Below, piece by piece: positions 1 through 13,055 of a DNA stretch of 64,000 nt. Below the pieces are notes generated by a model. The model saw only the letters and a program-made list of their open reading frames with translations, did not search any database and had not been told where the DNA came from. The stretch spans positions 124,001-188,000 of the forward strand of contig JACZZP010000020.1 of assembly GCA_015183035.1 (NCBI GenBank), written 5' to 3'. The number at the start of each line of letters is the position of its first letter. Within the stretch, counting starts at the first letter, position 1. Origin of the DNA: Meloidogyne chitwoodi (Eukaryota; Nematoda; Chromadorea; Rhabditida; Meloidogynidae). Position numbers and translations under genes: made by a program.

Positions 1-1458
1 TTAATTAAAATATATTAAAGCAATTCTCTCTTTACCTCAATAAATTAGAAAAAAGTCAATAATTAATAAAAATTATTGACGCAGTGATTTTTAAATTGCC
101 AATATTATTAACATTGAATTTTAATTTTGGTTAATTAAAAGTTAAATTGTTTAATTAAAATTATTTTTTATAATTTTTTTAAAATTTATATAAAAATATA
201 AACTAAAATTTAAAAAATAAAGTAAAAAATTAGTTTTATTTTAAAAATTAAAATTTTCTAATTAATAGAAAATTTACTTAAAAAATTAATTAAATTTGTT
301 TAATATTTGTGTTAAATAAATATTTAACTATTAAATAAATAAATAAAATATTCTTATTTAAATATCAATTTTACTCTTTTTAAAAATAATTTTAAATAAT
401 ATAAAATAAAAAAATAATTTTTAAATAAATAGTAAAAGTCCCAAAAAAAGTAATAAATGCTCAATATATTTAACATCCATTTCTGAGCATAAATAACTTG
501 AATAAAATGTGTAGTAAATTCTTTTTCTTGTAAAGCATATGTTTAATTTATAAAGCAGTGTTAATTAATTTTTGAAATATTTTTAAAAAATTGGCAAAAT
601 GTTTGAAAAATTTAAAAATGTCTAAATTTTAATTTCTTAATAATTTTTTTTTTAATTTGAAAATATAATAGCCATTTAAATTTAAAAATGTTGTGTTTCT
701 AATTTTTGTGAAAATTAATTTTTCTTTTAAAAAAAAAATTTTAACCTGCAAGTCAGAAGATTAACAAGCTAAATACTATACATATATCGTTAACCTCCTA
801 TTCTTATTTTTATAAATCTTTAATATTTATTTTAATTAGTCTTAATATTATTTTATTAAATTAAATAATGGACGTTTTGAATGTTGACTTTTTAAATTTA
901 TTTAAAATTTTTATTAATTCGTGGGCGTTTATCTAAAAAATCAGGTGGAGCTTCCGTTTTTTATTGTTTTAAAAATCAGATTGCATTCCCAAGAAATTCA
1001 TTTTAAATTAAAAGAGGAAATAAATAAAATATTGCACAGCGATTTTAATAATTTCCATTAGTCTATCCCTTAAAATCGCTCTTTACTGGACCAAAACTTG
1101 GGAGCTTTTACATTTAATTTAAAAACCATCTTTCTTTCCAAACTGCCAACTGGTACAAGGAGAGACTTCAAATTTTTTTTCGTGGATATTTGATTAGAAG
1201 ATTGATTTAACATGAGGAAGAAGGATATATAATAGAGCATTTTACAATTTAAAATTAAAAAATTTAAAATTAAAAAATTTAAATATTATTTTTAAAATTT
1301 ATTAAATTGAACAGTACAACATTAAGATATTTGATAATTTTACTAGAATTTTAAACAGTTTTTAAAAAATTTTTTTTTAAAATATACCGCTTAGAGGCAT
1401 GAATATTTACATTCAACTGACAATTATTTTTATTTATTTAATATTTAAATGCTTAGGC
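1..1458. other. A+T-rich intergenic stretch, no gene seen
   Basis: No open frame or splice-bounded exon could be supported here. At about 178-260 it holds a partial copy of the inner arm of the inverted-repeat element found at 35.5-36.0 kb (shared run AAAATATAAACTAAAATTT followed by a purine-rich tract). Slightly more GC-rich patches at 470-540 and 950-1170 have no recognised content. Confidence 0.6.
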
Positions 1459-2666
1459 ATGAATGAAGATGATTCCGCTGCTATATTTGGGCATTTAAGT
1501 GACTTGGGTAAATTATTTATTTTTTATTATATTAATAATTTTTTCTCTTTTAAGATGAGGATGTAATTTATCCTAAAATGCCAACAAACATTTCTGGTAA
1601 AATATTAAAGTTTTTACTAATTTTATTTATTTTTAAATTGTATTTTAGATGTTGAATTTAGTAAAATACAAAATAATCAAGGCAATTTGTTTCAAGATAT
1701 AAACATGTCAACAGCTGATAATACAGTACCTTCACTTAATACCTCACAGTCATCTCCAATGCCTCAATTTCATCCAAATACAAACATTCCGACAGTTGAT
1801 TCATTAACGCCATTTACTATCACATATAACCATCCAACTTTCAACAATCTCGTAAATAATCCTCAAAATCAAAAATTAGTACAATCGACACCATTAAAAA
1901 TTAAAACAAGCAAAAAAGGCAAATCTTCATCTGACAATGATACACAAAATTTAATTGAATCTTATAAAGCACTAAATTTAAATAATAGCAGTCCATCTGG
2001 ACATGATCAAAAACATCGAAATCGTCATGCAAAAAAACAGCAACAAAGACTGGTAATATATACAATCTGACCTTAAATATTTGAATATTTCAAGTCATTT
2101 GCTGAGGGTTTTCTTCCCAAAATTTGTAAGGATAAAACCACCTTGGACTATTTACTTCACTAACGAAAGGGTCTCTCTCGGGGTTGTCCTTCTATAAATG
2201 AGTTAGATTGATTGAGGTTAAGTCAAGTATTGTTTGAAAAAAATATTAATTAACAATCTAATTTAAACTGTACAGACATCAAGAACTCATTCGAAGGTTG
2301 CCCATCAAGTCCAACATTCACCATCTAGAACAACTCAGTTACAAGCTGAAGGAACATCTATGGGAACTCAACAGGTCAACGAAGAAGAACAATTACACAC
2401 TATGGGACAAAAAGTAATATTTAATTTATATTTAATATAAATTTAATTTATTTACAGAGTGTTAAAGAGATACTTGAAGAATTTTTTGGCCACTCTCTTG
2501 GTAATATTAAAATTAATTTAAAATTATTAATTTCATTCCAATAACTATTTTAGGTACTTATGCCCTTATCGCCCACCCCTCCTTCTTCAATGCCGCGCCT
2601 CATTTTATTGCGCCGAAAAAATACTCTGGACTGCCTTTGCTTGAAAGTGCCCCAAGAAAATTTTGA
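1459..2666 (+). CDS. Unrecognised Ser/Gln/Asn-rich protein, six exons
   Basis: I do not recognise the family. Six exons join in frame at GT/AG borders: about 1459-1507, 1555-1596, 1649-2052, 2276-2413, 2458-2500 and 2554-2666. The start chosen is the first ATG of the run MNEDDSAAIFGHL. The protein would be about 260 residues. The first half is acidic, then rich in S, T, Q, N and P, then a basic patch (KHRNRHAKKQQQR). It ends with a more ordered, hydrophobic stretch containing IAHPSFFNAAPHFIAPKKYS. There is no signal peptide or membrane segment. The composition resembles a disordered nuclear regulator, but that is inference only. The intron at 2053-2275 holds a more GC-rich block (about 2095-2215) that may be repeat-derived. 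JMJD6 follows on the same strand about 400 bp downstream. Confidence 0.6.
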
Positions 2667-3063
2667 TGTGTAAAGGCGTGGTAAATTTGGAATTTAAATG
2701 ATAGAGTTACTATTAATTGTGCCATAATTTGTAAAAATTAAAAACATATTAAAATGAACTATGATCAATTAATTCGTCTGAACTTGGAAATGGTGATCAA
2801 GAATTAGGAAGTATTAGATGTTTTCAACGACGGGGGGACTTTTATTTTGCAAAAATTATTTTTAAATTATTTCAAAATATAAAAGAGAAAAGAAAAAAAC
2901 CGAATTCATTGATGAACATTTTTAAATTTGGTGTTTCGAAGTAGACGTTTTTAAATTGATTTTTTTTATTAAAGGTCGTTTTAGGTCGGCCGATCAAAGG
3001 CTTTCTAAAATTATTTTTCCAAAAATAATAATTTAAAATAATTTTTAGTTTCAAAATATTATA

Positions 3064-5618
3064 ATGGAAAAAGACTTGAAAATCACTTTCGAAAACGGAA
3101 CAATAAATACAATTAAAAATAATCAAAACACTTCAAATAGTTCAAATAGATCGCCTTCAAATATATTGCTTGGAGATAAGAGAAATCCTTTCTATCACAA
3201 AAGAACTGGCAAAAAGGTTGATTTTGCTAAGAGAAAGGCTAGATCAGGTATTAATTTATTTTTATAAACTTTATTCTTGTTAAATAAACTTGAAATCAGA
3301 ATTTTCGTTAAATAAACTTGAAATCAGAATTTTTGTTAAGTAAACCTGAAATCAGAATTTTTGTTAAATAAACTTGAAATCACAATTTTCAACAAACTTC
3401 ATTTAATAAAATAAAACTAAAGATTTTAATTCATCATCCATAGTTAAGTTGGTATTATTCTTGTTTCGTGTTTAGTTCGCGTTCTCCCATAGATTTTGAT
3501 TTTTAACTTCCATTTCTTAGTCAGCAAACCTCATAAAGTTTATTTACGTTTGAGGTTAGTGTTACAGAAATGGAAAATTAAATTATCCCAGTAATTCTGG
3601 TTTATTTGAGATATGAGAGTTTGGTCAGGAAGTGTTTTGCCTGCCCATTAGAATTATCTCATACAAAATTTTTTACAATTAAAAAATTTTTTTTAGATTT
3701 TTTTTTCAAATTATTTTAATTTTAGAACTAAAAAAGAATGAATGGTATTCTGAAGGTTATTCATTAAATTCTGATCACTTTCTTTCACAAATGGCTATCG
3801 GACCTGACACAATTGAACGAGTGGATGCGTCTAAAATGACTTGTCTTGAATTTATTGAAAGATATGAAAAATTGAATAAACCTGTAATTTTATTGGGTTT
3901 GATGGATAATTGGAAGGCCAATGAGCGGTGGAATTTACAGGTTTTTTAATTAAATTTTAGAGTTAATTTACTTTAAAAATTAATAAAAAAAATTAGAACC
4001 TTTATCGCGCCTATCGCAACCAAAAATTTAAATGCGGGGAAGATGATGATGGATATTCTGTTAAATTAAAAATGAAATATTATTTGCATTATTTGTCATC
4101 AAATTGTGATGATTCTCCTCTTTATATTTTTGATTCTGGATTTGGAGAGGTTTTTTCTTTATTTTTATTTAAAAAATTGAAATTTAATTTTTAGCGTCAA
4201 AAAACATCTAAAATTTTGGATGATTATGATGTTCCACAATTTTTTAAGGACGATTTGTTTCGTTATGCTGTTGATAAACGACGACCTCCATATAGGTTTT
4301 TATTAATTTTTTGTTCTTTTTAAATATTTTTTAATTTTTTTAAATAAATTATTTTATTAGAAGAGGGTTATTTTGTTTAAAATAATTTATTTATTTTTTT
4401 AATAATTTAAAAATAAAAAATAATTTTTAGATGGTTTGTTATGGGCCCAGCAAGATCTGGAACTGCCATTCATATCGATCCTATTGGTACTTCTGCTTGG
4501 AATGCATTAATTGTTGGACATAAAAAGTAATAAAAATTTACACTATTTCCATTTTCATTCAAAATTCAAAAATTTTTTGAAAATATTAAAATTTTTTAGA
4601 AAATAAAAAAAAATATTCCAAAAATTAACATATTACAGATGCAACAACTTTGGCACTTTGAATCTAAATGTAAATATATAAAAATTAAGAAAAATTTGTG
4701 CTTAAGATTTTTTTAAATTTTTTTAAAGGATTTTTCAAATTTTTCCAGATGGTGCCTAATTCACCCTTCTACTCCCAAACATTTGATTAAACAAAAAAGT
4801 GAAGAAACAAAAAATTTAAAACACCCAGACGAGGCAATTACTTGGTTTGCAACTTTATTTCCAAAAATTTGTTCAAATTGGCAAAATGAACGTTTTCCTG
4901 TTTTTCATGCAATTCAACGACCTGGAGAGGTTTAAATTTTTATTTTTTATAATTAAAATTAATTAATTTATAAAATTTTAGATAATGTTTGTCCCTTCTG
5001 GTTGGTGGCATGTTGTGATGAATTTGGATACAACAATTGCTGTCACTCAAAATTTTTGTTCAATAATAAATTTACCTAAAGTTTGGCCTAAATTAGTTAA
5101 ACAGTTTAGTTTATTTTTTAAAATATTTTTTTTAATTTATTTATTTTTTAATTTATTTATTTTTTAATTCATTTTTAGACGTCCTCAACTTGCACTTCAT
5201 TGGTTAAAAGTTGTAAATAAATCACGTCCTGAGCTGCTTGAACAAATTGATTTAATTAACAAACAAAATGGAATTTCTCCATTGGATATTAGTGAACCGT
5301 ATTTTTTCTTTTAAAATTAATTTAAAATTAATTTTAAAAAATATTTTTTAATTTAAGTTGTGATTCATCAAGTTCATCTTCTTCTTCTGAAGATTCTTTG
5401 TCAGATTCTGAAAATGAATATTTTGATGAACTTTCAAATAATAATAATAATTCTTCTATTGAAAAAATTAAAAATAAAAAAACTAATTTTATTCTCAAAG
5501 ATGGAAATTCTAAAAATAACGATGAATTAGGAAGAGGTTTTAAAAGGTTTAAATTTTGTAAAATAATTTTGTTACTTTTTTTTTATTCAGAAAACATTCA
5601 TTACCTCGATATAAATAA
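3064..5618 (+). CDS. psr-1: JmjC-domain Fe(II)/2-oxoglutarate oxygenase, JMJD6 / PSR-1 type
   Basis: The product resembles JMJD6, a nuclear Fe(II)- and 2-oxoglutarate-dependent dioxygenase known mainly for lysyl hydroxylation of splicing factors. The exons, bordered by GT/AG introns, read through a basic N-terminus ([16 protein letters not shown]), then NEWYSEGY, a cupin core with [20 protein letters not shown], and [14 protein letters not shown]. The HxD of HIDP and the distal His of WWH form the expected iron triad, so the enzyme looks intact. The join GHKKWCLIHP is diagnostic of the family. The C-terminus is a Ser/acidic/Asn-rich tail ([18 protein letters not shown]) before a short basic end. 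Intron 1 carries a 4 x 28-bp minisatellite. Family assignment is firm; the worm symbol is by homology. Confidence 0.93.
3279..3390. repeat. 4 x 28-bp minisatellite in JMJD6 intron 1
   Basis: Four near-identical units contain TAAATAAACTTGAAATCAG followed by AATTTT. They contain the ATCAGAA core seen in the other intronic arrays of this window. Confidence 0.85.
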
Positions 5619-6411
5619 ATCAGATAATAATTACTACAACAATGGAAATAGAGAAGGTAAAAATTATTATTCTCAACATTATTCTGATAAATATAAAAAT
5701 AACAAAAATGATGTGAATAAATAGAATTTTTTTAATTTTATTGGCCCAATTAATTGACCTTTCTTCTGTTATTTGTTTGGTTTATACCTTTAATATTAAG
5801 GCTAAAAATCAGAAGTTTTGATAAATATGCTTCAGAATTATAGTATAAATTGATAAACATGTTCAAAAAAATCAAAATTTAAATGAACATGTTTTCTAAA
5901 CAAATAAATTAAAAACATCTTAAAAAATCAGAATTAAATAAAACATCTTAAAAAATCAGAATTAAATAAAACATTTTAACAAAATCAGAATTAAAAAAAA
6001 CATTTTAATAAAATCAGAAAATTAAATAAAACACATGTTTTCTAAACATAATAAAAATGTCGCCAAAAATTCAGAACTATAATAAAATATATGCCTAATA
6101 AAAATACTTTGTTTTTTAGCCTTATTTTAAATTTTTTATTTATTATAGTTTTTACATTATTTAAAATAATGTGATTGTTAATTCTGGCCTTATATAAATA
6201 ACTATAAATTTAGTTTCTTCTTTATAACATAATAAATTTTTTATAAATAAATTCTTTTTTTATATTTTGAAACTGACAAAAATACAAAATTAAAAATAAA
6301 TCTGTGAATTTATAATCCCGTTTCTTCCTCTTCTTCTGACCTAATTAAATTCTTATTAATGTGCGTAGTAATGTTGTTTTTAAAAACAACATATTTTTTC
6401 AACTTTTTGTT
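5619..6411. repeat. 3'-3' spacer between JMJD6 and G-alpha with a degenerate minisatellite
   Basis: Both flanking genes end here. At about 5880-6060 there are roughly five degenerate units of about 28-30 bp containing AAATCAGAATTAAATAAAAC, the same ATCAGAA core as elsewhere. Nothing coding is seen. Confidence 0.7.
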
Positions 6412-9160
6412 TCAGCATAGTCCCATTGATTTTAAATTCTAAATTTAAAAAACAATATCTTTGAGTTTTAGTTTATGAAAACTTACTTTTGCAATAATCA
6501 TATCTAAACAAGCATCTAGTACAAATTGAACATTCTTAAAAAAAATTTTAAATAATTTTAATTTAAAAACATTTTTTACATTTGTATCTGTGGCGCAAGT
6601 GTGATGGCCTTAAAAATAATTTCATTTTATTTTAAAAATTATTATTTTTAATTCTTACAATAAATTTCCCTTTGGTTTGACCTATTTACTTGTTCAAATT
6701 TCCATTGAATATAATTAGTACATTCTATTTGGTTTTGCAGTCCTTAAAATTTTTAAAATTAATTTTAATAAATTAGAGTGAATACCTTTGTATTCAGGAA
6801 AGCAAATGTTAAGTGGTGAGTGAGTGATTTTTTCAGCAAAAATATCTTTTTTGTTGAGAAATACTTGAAAAGAATTTAGTTATTTTTTAAATTTTTAAAT
6901 AAAAAATAAATTTACAAATAAAGTGAATTTCGGAAAACCATGGACTATTACAAATTGAATCAAACAATTTAAGTGACTCCAGCATTCTAAAAAATTTTTA
7001 AAGAAAATTAACACTGTATTAACCTATTAGTGCAATTGTCTTCTCGCAATGTTTGATCATATTCAGAAAGTGAGGAAATAAATATAATTGAATTAACATT
7101 GTCTACAAAACAGTGTATCCACTAAATGTCTTAATCAGTTAATTTTATTTGTGTTTTAGTATTTTTATTAAATTTCTGAAGAAATAATTCTAAAAATAAT
7201 TCTGAAATTTTGTTTCATCTCAAAAATAATTTTGTTTATTTGTTTGTTTTTGGTTCTGTTTTCAATAAAATTCCGAATCATCTTTATGTAATTTAAATTT
7301 CAGAATTTTCTGTTTTATTTGTTTAAACTTTTTTCCGGAAATATTTATTTGCTTTATTATTTTTTAAAGCATGCTCGATATTTCCGGAACATGTTTTTCA
7401 AATGTTTTGGTTTATAATTAAAAAATATTATTCCGGAAGAAATATAGTGAATTTATATAATGTTTTTCAAAATAGTTTATTATAAACAAATGTTTATTAT
7501 ACCTTCTTTCGTTCCGATCGTTGTCCACCGACGTCAATAACCCTTTATATTAAATTATTTAAAAATAACTAATTATAAGTATATTTACTTACCTAATTTA
7601 AATTTTTAAACTACCTAATATTTTTTAATTTATATATTCTAACAAAAAGTTACCTGAATGTAAGGCCTTTAAGTTCAAAGAGCACTTCAGTAATTCCACT
7701 TGTCTTTAATTTATTTTTATAATAGTATATTTTAATGAAAATGAATTCAATTTTCCTAACTTTTATTCTTGTCCTAAGCAAGTCCTGTTCAGTGGGAAAA
7801 TAGTTGGAGGCTCCAAGCCTCGATAAATTGTCCAAAAAATATTTAGCAGAATCATCAATCTTTATGAACATTTTTATAGTAATTTTATTTTGATTCCCAA
7901 AAAACATTTTAAACCTGGTATTCATTAGACCTCCGGAAGCCTATAAATTATAAAAAATAATTTAAGGTTAATAATATGTACATTCTTGGACTCCTCCATC
8001 CTTCCATAGTCTTTGCATTGCGGCTACAAGCCCATCAGTTAACTCCTCTCTATTTGCGTGAATTGTAGCAAAAACAATTTGACCATCTTTCTACACTATT
8101 AAAAATTTAAATAATTATTTTAACATTTTATAATATATTTTTACCAATCGTTCAGGGTCGCCATAGTCTATATGAAGGTGAAACATTGCTCTAAGTATCG
8201 CAAGCATGGAATGAATAGTGTTGCTAAAAACATAACTATTTTACTGAAACAAAAAATTAATAATCTATTCCAGGAACTTAAACTTTCTAACAATAAGAAA
8301 ACAAAATTAATAATATTTTCCGGAAATATCAAAATAAACGTATTCCGGAAATATCAAAATAAAAAAGAAATTTAAATAAACATGTTCCGGAAATATAAAA
8401 AAAAATCAGAAACTTAATTAAACATGTTCCGGAAATATTAAAATAAAAAATCAGAAATTCAAATAAACATGTTCCGGAAATATCAAAATAAAAAAGAAAT
8501 TTAAATAAACATGTTCCGGAAATATCAAAAAAAATCAGAAACACATCTTCCGGAAATATCAAAAAAAAAAGATTTAAATAAACATGTTCCGGAAATATCT
8601 AACTAAAAAATCAGAAATTTAAATAATTCCTGACATCAAAAAAGAACTAAACATCAGATTATAAATTAAACATTATGAAATAAACTAGACATATGAATAT
8701 AAACAAAACATCAGATTAAAGATCAGAAAATAATCTAAACATAAAAAATACATTAAACTTAAAAAATAAACTAACATAATAAAATACTAATTATTTTTCT
8801 TACCAAATAACAACAGGTTTTATTTGTTCTAAATCTTGTCGTGAAAATCCATCTTTGTGCAGAATTCTTCAAATTTCGTCGTTATTTATATTTTAAAAAT
8901 AATTTATACCTCATTTGTTTTAAAATTGTGCTTTTCCCACTTTCTCCAGCACCTACATGAATTTACGAATTTTTAAATCTTTTAATTAAATTTAAATTAC
9001 CAAGTAGTAGTAGTTTTATTATGCGCAAATCCATTGAGTGCTAGATAAAATTTACATTAGATTACGTAAAAATTGAAATTACCTCCTTCCGTAGCTGATC
9101 ATCAATTCGTCTGTTATGTTTTTTTTGATCTTTGTGATATTTTGAAGTGCAATTACCCAT
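6412..9160 (-). CDS. Heterotrimeric G-protein alpha subunit
   Basis: This is a membrane-anchored GTPase that relays signals from seven-transmembrane receptors. It starts [15 protein letters not shown], with Gly2 for myristoylation and Cys4 for palmitoylation. The motifs are in the usual order: G1 [19 protein letters not shown], helical domain, switch I LLRTRIKTSGI with the catalytic Arg, switch [16 protein letters not shown] with the GTPase Gln, G4 FLNKKD, G5 CATDTNN, and C-terminus KNLKSMGLC. Eleven or more exons, about 350 residues, the normal family size. Position -4 is Met, so the usual pertussis-toxin Cys is absent; a Cys sits at the very end. It is probably one of the nematode-specific GPA subunits, but the class cannot be fixed by eye. 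Introns carry TTCCGGAA-box repeats. Confidence 0.93.
7325..7445. repeat. Three TTCCGGAA boxes in a G-alpha intron
   Basis: Three boxes (around 7333, 7382 and 7431) lie in or beside ATATTTCCGGAACATGTTTT-type contexts. They match the units of the larger array at 8.3-8.6 kb on the opposite strand. Confidence 0.65.
8315..8640. repeat. Minisatellite of about 40-45 bp units with a TTCCGGAAATATC box
   Basis: About seven to eight units lie in one intron of the G-alpha gene. Each contains AAACATGTTCCGGAAATAT and most contain ATCAGAAA. The box TTCCGGAA is perfectly palindromic. Open frames across this array on the minus strand are repeat artefacts. Confidence 0.85.
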
Positions 9161-10986
9161 TTTAGATTATCTATATTTTGTATTACGAAGTGAAAAATTC
9201 ATTATATTATTTAATTAATAAATTTATCTCTGAAAACATTCAGAAAAAAATCAGATATTAAAAAAAACATGTTCCGGAAAAATAAGAAAAAATCTATCAG
9301 AAAAAATAACCATGAAATAACTACCGAAAAACAAATAAAATATCTATCTTTAAACCAGAATAAAAGTAAAACATCATCCTGAAAATCGATGAACAATTAA
9401 TTGAAAAAGTTTATAAAAAATTAATTCTCTTCTTTCAATCAAATAATTCTTCCAAACATTTTTAATGGATAAACTTAAGAATATCCCTTATCTTATACTT
9501 AAATAAAGGAATGTGAGGGAAAGAAAAAGAAAGCCGCCTTTTCTTTATTTAGTAAATACAGTTGTTGCCTTTTCATTTAAAGTCAAATTCCTTTGCCAGG
9601 AAAATTCATATTCTTTGGCATTGTTTTAAAATAATTTTTGGTGCTCGGAAATTGAATAATGAATAATTAAGTGAATGAATTATTTATATATTTTCTGACC
9701 CGCATTTAAAAATTACTACATATTTTACTATTTTAGTAAATCTGAATTTTAAATAGTAAGCATGAAATAGATTGAGAAAAAAGAATTGAGTGGGAAAATA
9801 AAGTAAAAAATAAATGGTACATCTTTAATAATTAAAAAATTAAATTTAAGGGAAAAATAATTTCAAATTCAAAATAAAGACGCAATAAAATAATTATAAT
9901 ACCTAGATTAAAACATGTATATTACATAATTATATATCAGAATTATATTTCAGAATATTTAAAAATTTTGAAAAACATGTTTATTCAATAATCTGATATT
10001 TCCTGAATATGTTCGTTTCATAATTCTGATATTTCCGGAAAATGTTTATCTTATAATTATGATGAGTATTTATTTAATGTTTTTCCTAAACAAGATAATC
10101 CTCAAATGTGATTTTCTAACTAAATAAAGGAACAATTATTAAAATATGTACACATAAATATCATGCTAAATTTCAAAGAATAAAAATAAGAGAAAAGCAA
10201 ACTTATGTTTTCTCAACTTTCTTAACTCGTCAAATGCCATTTGAACAAAAGAGCCAGAGGGCAAGTAAGAAATGATGGTAAGAATAGGAAAGTAGGGGAC
10301 TTGTTAGAAAACTAGAAATTCCCAATCAATTGGCGACCTATTCATGTTTTGAGTTTATTCCTTTCCACTCTTAGCCTTTCCCCTTACAAGAAACTCAGCT
10401 TCTTCATCTGCTTCCTCCTTGTTATCACCAATGGCCATTGCTTTCCTCCAAGAATCTATAAATATATTATTTCACACAGCTTCATCCGCCTCTTCCTTCA
10501 CTCGTTTCTTAAAACTCACTCTTACTTATATGCATGCTAAAACAAGAGTGCTAACAAAGGAAAGAAATTCTTCAAGAAAGCAAGATGATAATTGAAAGGT
10601 TAAGAAACCTAAAATAAATATTCATAAGCGTTCATATTTTAATTACATTTGAAAAATTTTAAAATAGACAAAAATCGGCATTGTCTTTAAAGATTTGATT
10701 TATAAGCAGAATGCTTAAGGACATTTTAGCAGTACTAAAATAATCCTTTCTCACCTTGTAAGTGAAAAAAATAAAGAGGGAAAGAAAAGTAGAGCTAGAA
10801 GGCTCTCCTTTTCTTGCGGCAATCTTAAATCTTAAGTTTTTCTTTATCCAATATTTAATTATTGTAAATAATTTATTTTATAAAAAAAGATCTCACAAAA
10901 ATTTAAGAATTGCATTTAAAAAAAATAACAAATTAAAGAAATAAACATTTTAAACAAATTTTTGCATCATATTAGCTTTAAAACTA
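9161..10986. other. Intergenic stretch with repeat boxes; no firm gene
   Basis: This lies between the 5' end of G-alpha and the 3' end of CIAO1. Single TTCCGGAA boxes occur near 9274 and 10034, with related sequence around 9990. The patch 10200-10560 is clearly more GC-rich. On its minus strand a short frame reads WRKAMAIGDNKEEADEEAEF and continues to a stop. It has no convincing start or splice partner, so it is not called as a gene. Confidence 0.5.
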
Positions 10987-13055
10987 TTATTGATTGTTAA
11001 CTTGTAAAAGATGCAAATGCCCATCATCAACTGTAACAGCCAAATAATTGAATTCCTGTTGTTGTTGTTTCGGCCTCCAAGCCAGACAATTTATCTGTGA
11101 TATCAAGAGATGTTTAAAGAAATCAGAATTTTAAATAAACATTCAGTAAAATATGAACCTACTTCACTTGGCAGTCGTATTGAAGTGAGCAGAGAGAGTG
11201 CTGTATTATCCTCGTCAAAAACAAAAAATCTGGAATTAAAAAAAATTTTAGATTAATGTTTTAATTAAATAATGTTTTGCGATGTTTTAATTAAATTCTG
11301 ATTTAAATAAATGAATGTTTTAATTAAATTCTGATTTAAATAAATGAATGTTTTAATTAAATTCTGATTTAAATAAATGAATGTTTTAATTAAATTCTGA
11401 TTTAAATAAATGAATGTTTTAATTAAATTCTGATTTAAATAAATGAATGTTTTAATTAAAAATTTAATTCATTCACCTTACAAGGCAATCACCACCCCCA
11501 ACTGCAATAACGCCGTCACAATTCCAACTAACAGAATAAAGAGGCCATCTAGTTTCAGAAATAGATAAATTCACTGTAACTTTCCACGTACACCTACATG
11601 TTATTTAATTTAAAATTTAAAATTAAATTCCTACCAACTTTTCCCTCTCCCTTCTTCTGGTTTTTTCTCTCTAGTCCAAATTTTTATTGTTTTATCGCCT
11701 CCAACTGTGACTAAATTCTGACCAGTTAAGGGTTCGAAAGCGGCGGACCTTCAAAGATAAATGTAAATATTTTTTTAAATTTCAATTAATTTAAATAAAA
11801 ATAACCAAATAGTTTCAGAATGCGCATCAGCTATTGCTTGGGCTGTAACCCATTCTTCTCCATCAAAAATATAAAAACGAATAGAGCAATCATAACCACC
11901 AGAAACTAGTATCTAAAATTAAAATTAAATAAAAAAATAATTTTTCAATTTATACAAAACATATTATTTTAATAACGTCACTATGTGCCGCTATAGCTCA
12001 GCCGGTTAGAGCGTGGGTCTAATAAGCCCAAGGTCGCAGGTTCGATCCCTGCTAGCGGCATTTAATTTTTTGAAGGTAAAATAATTATTTTTAATAAATT
12101 TAAAAATATAAAAAACAATTTTAAATTGAAAAAGATTTATTTTTAGTCAGAAAATTTATTAATAATCTAAAATTAATTTCTTACATCTTCTTTTGGATGC
12201 CAAACAACAAATTTAACATCAGCAGTATGTTGTTGAAGGATTGAGAGAACTTCGTAATCCTCGTCATCATTCTCAAAGGGAACTGAAAAAATTTTTTAAA
12301 TTAAAAATAAACTATAACCATCAGAAATAAAATAAAAAACCTTTCCAAACCCAAACAGTTTTGTCTCTAGAACAAGTTGCAAGATAATGCCCACTTATAG
12401 AAAAACTACAGCATTTAACCTAAATATTAATTAAAAAAATATTTTAAAATAAATTTTAATTTTTTTTTAATTTAAATTAAAAAATAGAAACCTCACACTC
12501 ATGTCCCTCTAGCTTGTGGAGTTCTTCAAATTCATTGGAGTTTCTTTAAAAAAAGAATTAAATTATAAATAATTTTTTAAAAAAAAAACCTATTTATTTC
12601 ATAAATAATTATTGTGGCATCAAAACTGGCAGATGCAAGAAACCTTCCACAAGGGGAAAAACACACCCAACGGACTGAACGAGTCTGATCGCCGCGAATT
12701 GTTCCAATTTTAGTTAACAAGAGGGGGGAATCTAATTTAACAAATTTTAAATAAATAAAAATTTAAAACCATTCATTTGAGTATTTTCAACATCTTCACA
12801 TTTCCATATCTTTTTTAAAAAATAAAAAAAAATAAAAAATACTCAAAAACCTTGATAGTTTTATCCTCACCAGCTGTAGCAATTAGTTTCCCTTTAAAAT
12901 GCCAAGTACAAGCCCAAACACGTTCACTTATAAATAATTGTTGTTCATCAACATGACAAACCTTTTTTTGTTAATTAAAATAATATATTAAATTAAAAAA
13001 TTTAAAAAACCTTCAAAACGTCTTTGACGATAGTACAAGTTTCATTATGAGACAT
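10987..13055 (-). CDS. ciao1: CIAO1, WD40 protein of cytosolic Fe-S cluster assembly
   Basis: CIAO1 is the WD40 scaffold of the CIA targeting complex, which delivers Fe-S clusters to cytosolic and nuclear apoproteins. The exons read from MSHNETCTIVKDVLK to a TAA at 10987 and make a WD-repeat propeller. Repeat signatures seen include IATAGEDKTIKIW, LASASFDATIIIYE, LATCSRDKTVWVWK, LVSGGYDCSIRFY and LVTVGGDKTIKIWTRE. The stretch SRDKTVWVW with HTADVKFVVWHP is characteristic of CIAO1 rather than other WD40 proteins. Length (about 340 residues) fits the family. A tRNA-Ile lies in one intron on the opposite strand, and a 33-bp minisatellite lies in another. The gene is divergent from U2AF with a 430-bp shared upstream region. 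Confidence 0.92.
11283..11462. repeat. 33-bp minisatellite in a CIAO1 intron
   Basis: About five and a half near-identical copies contain TTAATTAAATTCTGATTTAA. The unit again contains TTCTGATTT, the complement of the AAATCAGAA core shared with other arrays here. Confidence 0.88.
11987..12060 (+). tRNA. tRNA-Ile(AAT), intronless
   Basis: The 74-nt cloverleaf has acceptor GCCGCTA pairing with TAGCGGC plus discriminator A, D-arm GCTCAGCCGGTTAGAGC, anticodon arm TGGGTCTAATAAGCCCA and T-arm GCAGGTTCGATCCCTGC. The loop CTAATAA gives anticodon AAT, read as IAT, for isoleucine. It lies inside an intron of CIAO1 but on the opposite strand. A second gene with the same mature sequence plus an 18-nt intron lies at 38.9 kb. 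Confidence 0.95.

Noticed and set aside
8329..8562. Minus-strand open frame with repeated [13 protein letters not shown] text
   Set aside because: It is the translation of the TTCCGGAA minisatellite in a G-alpha intron.
10349..10540. Small secreted protein starting MSLFLSTLSLSPYKK
   Set aside because: No splice partners or convincing signal cleavage; the opposite strand has an equally open frame, so coding cannot be decided.
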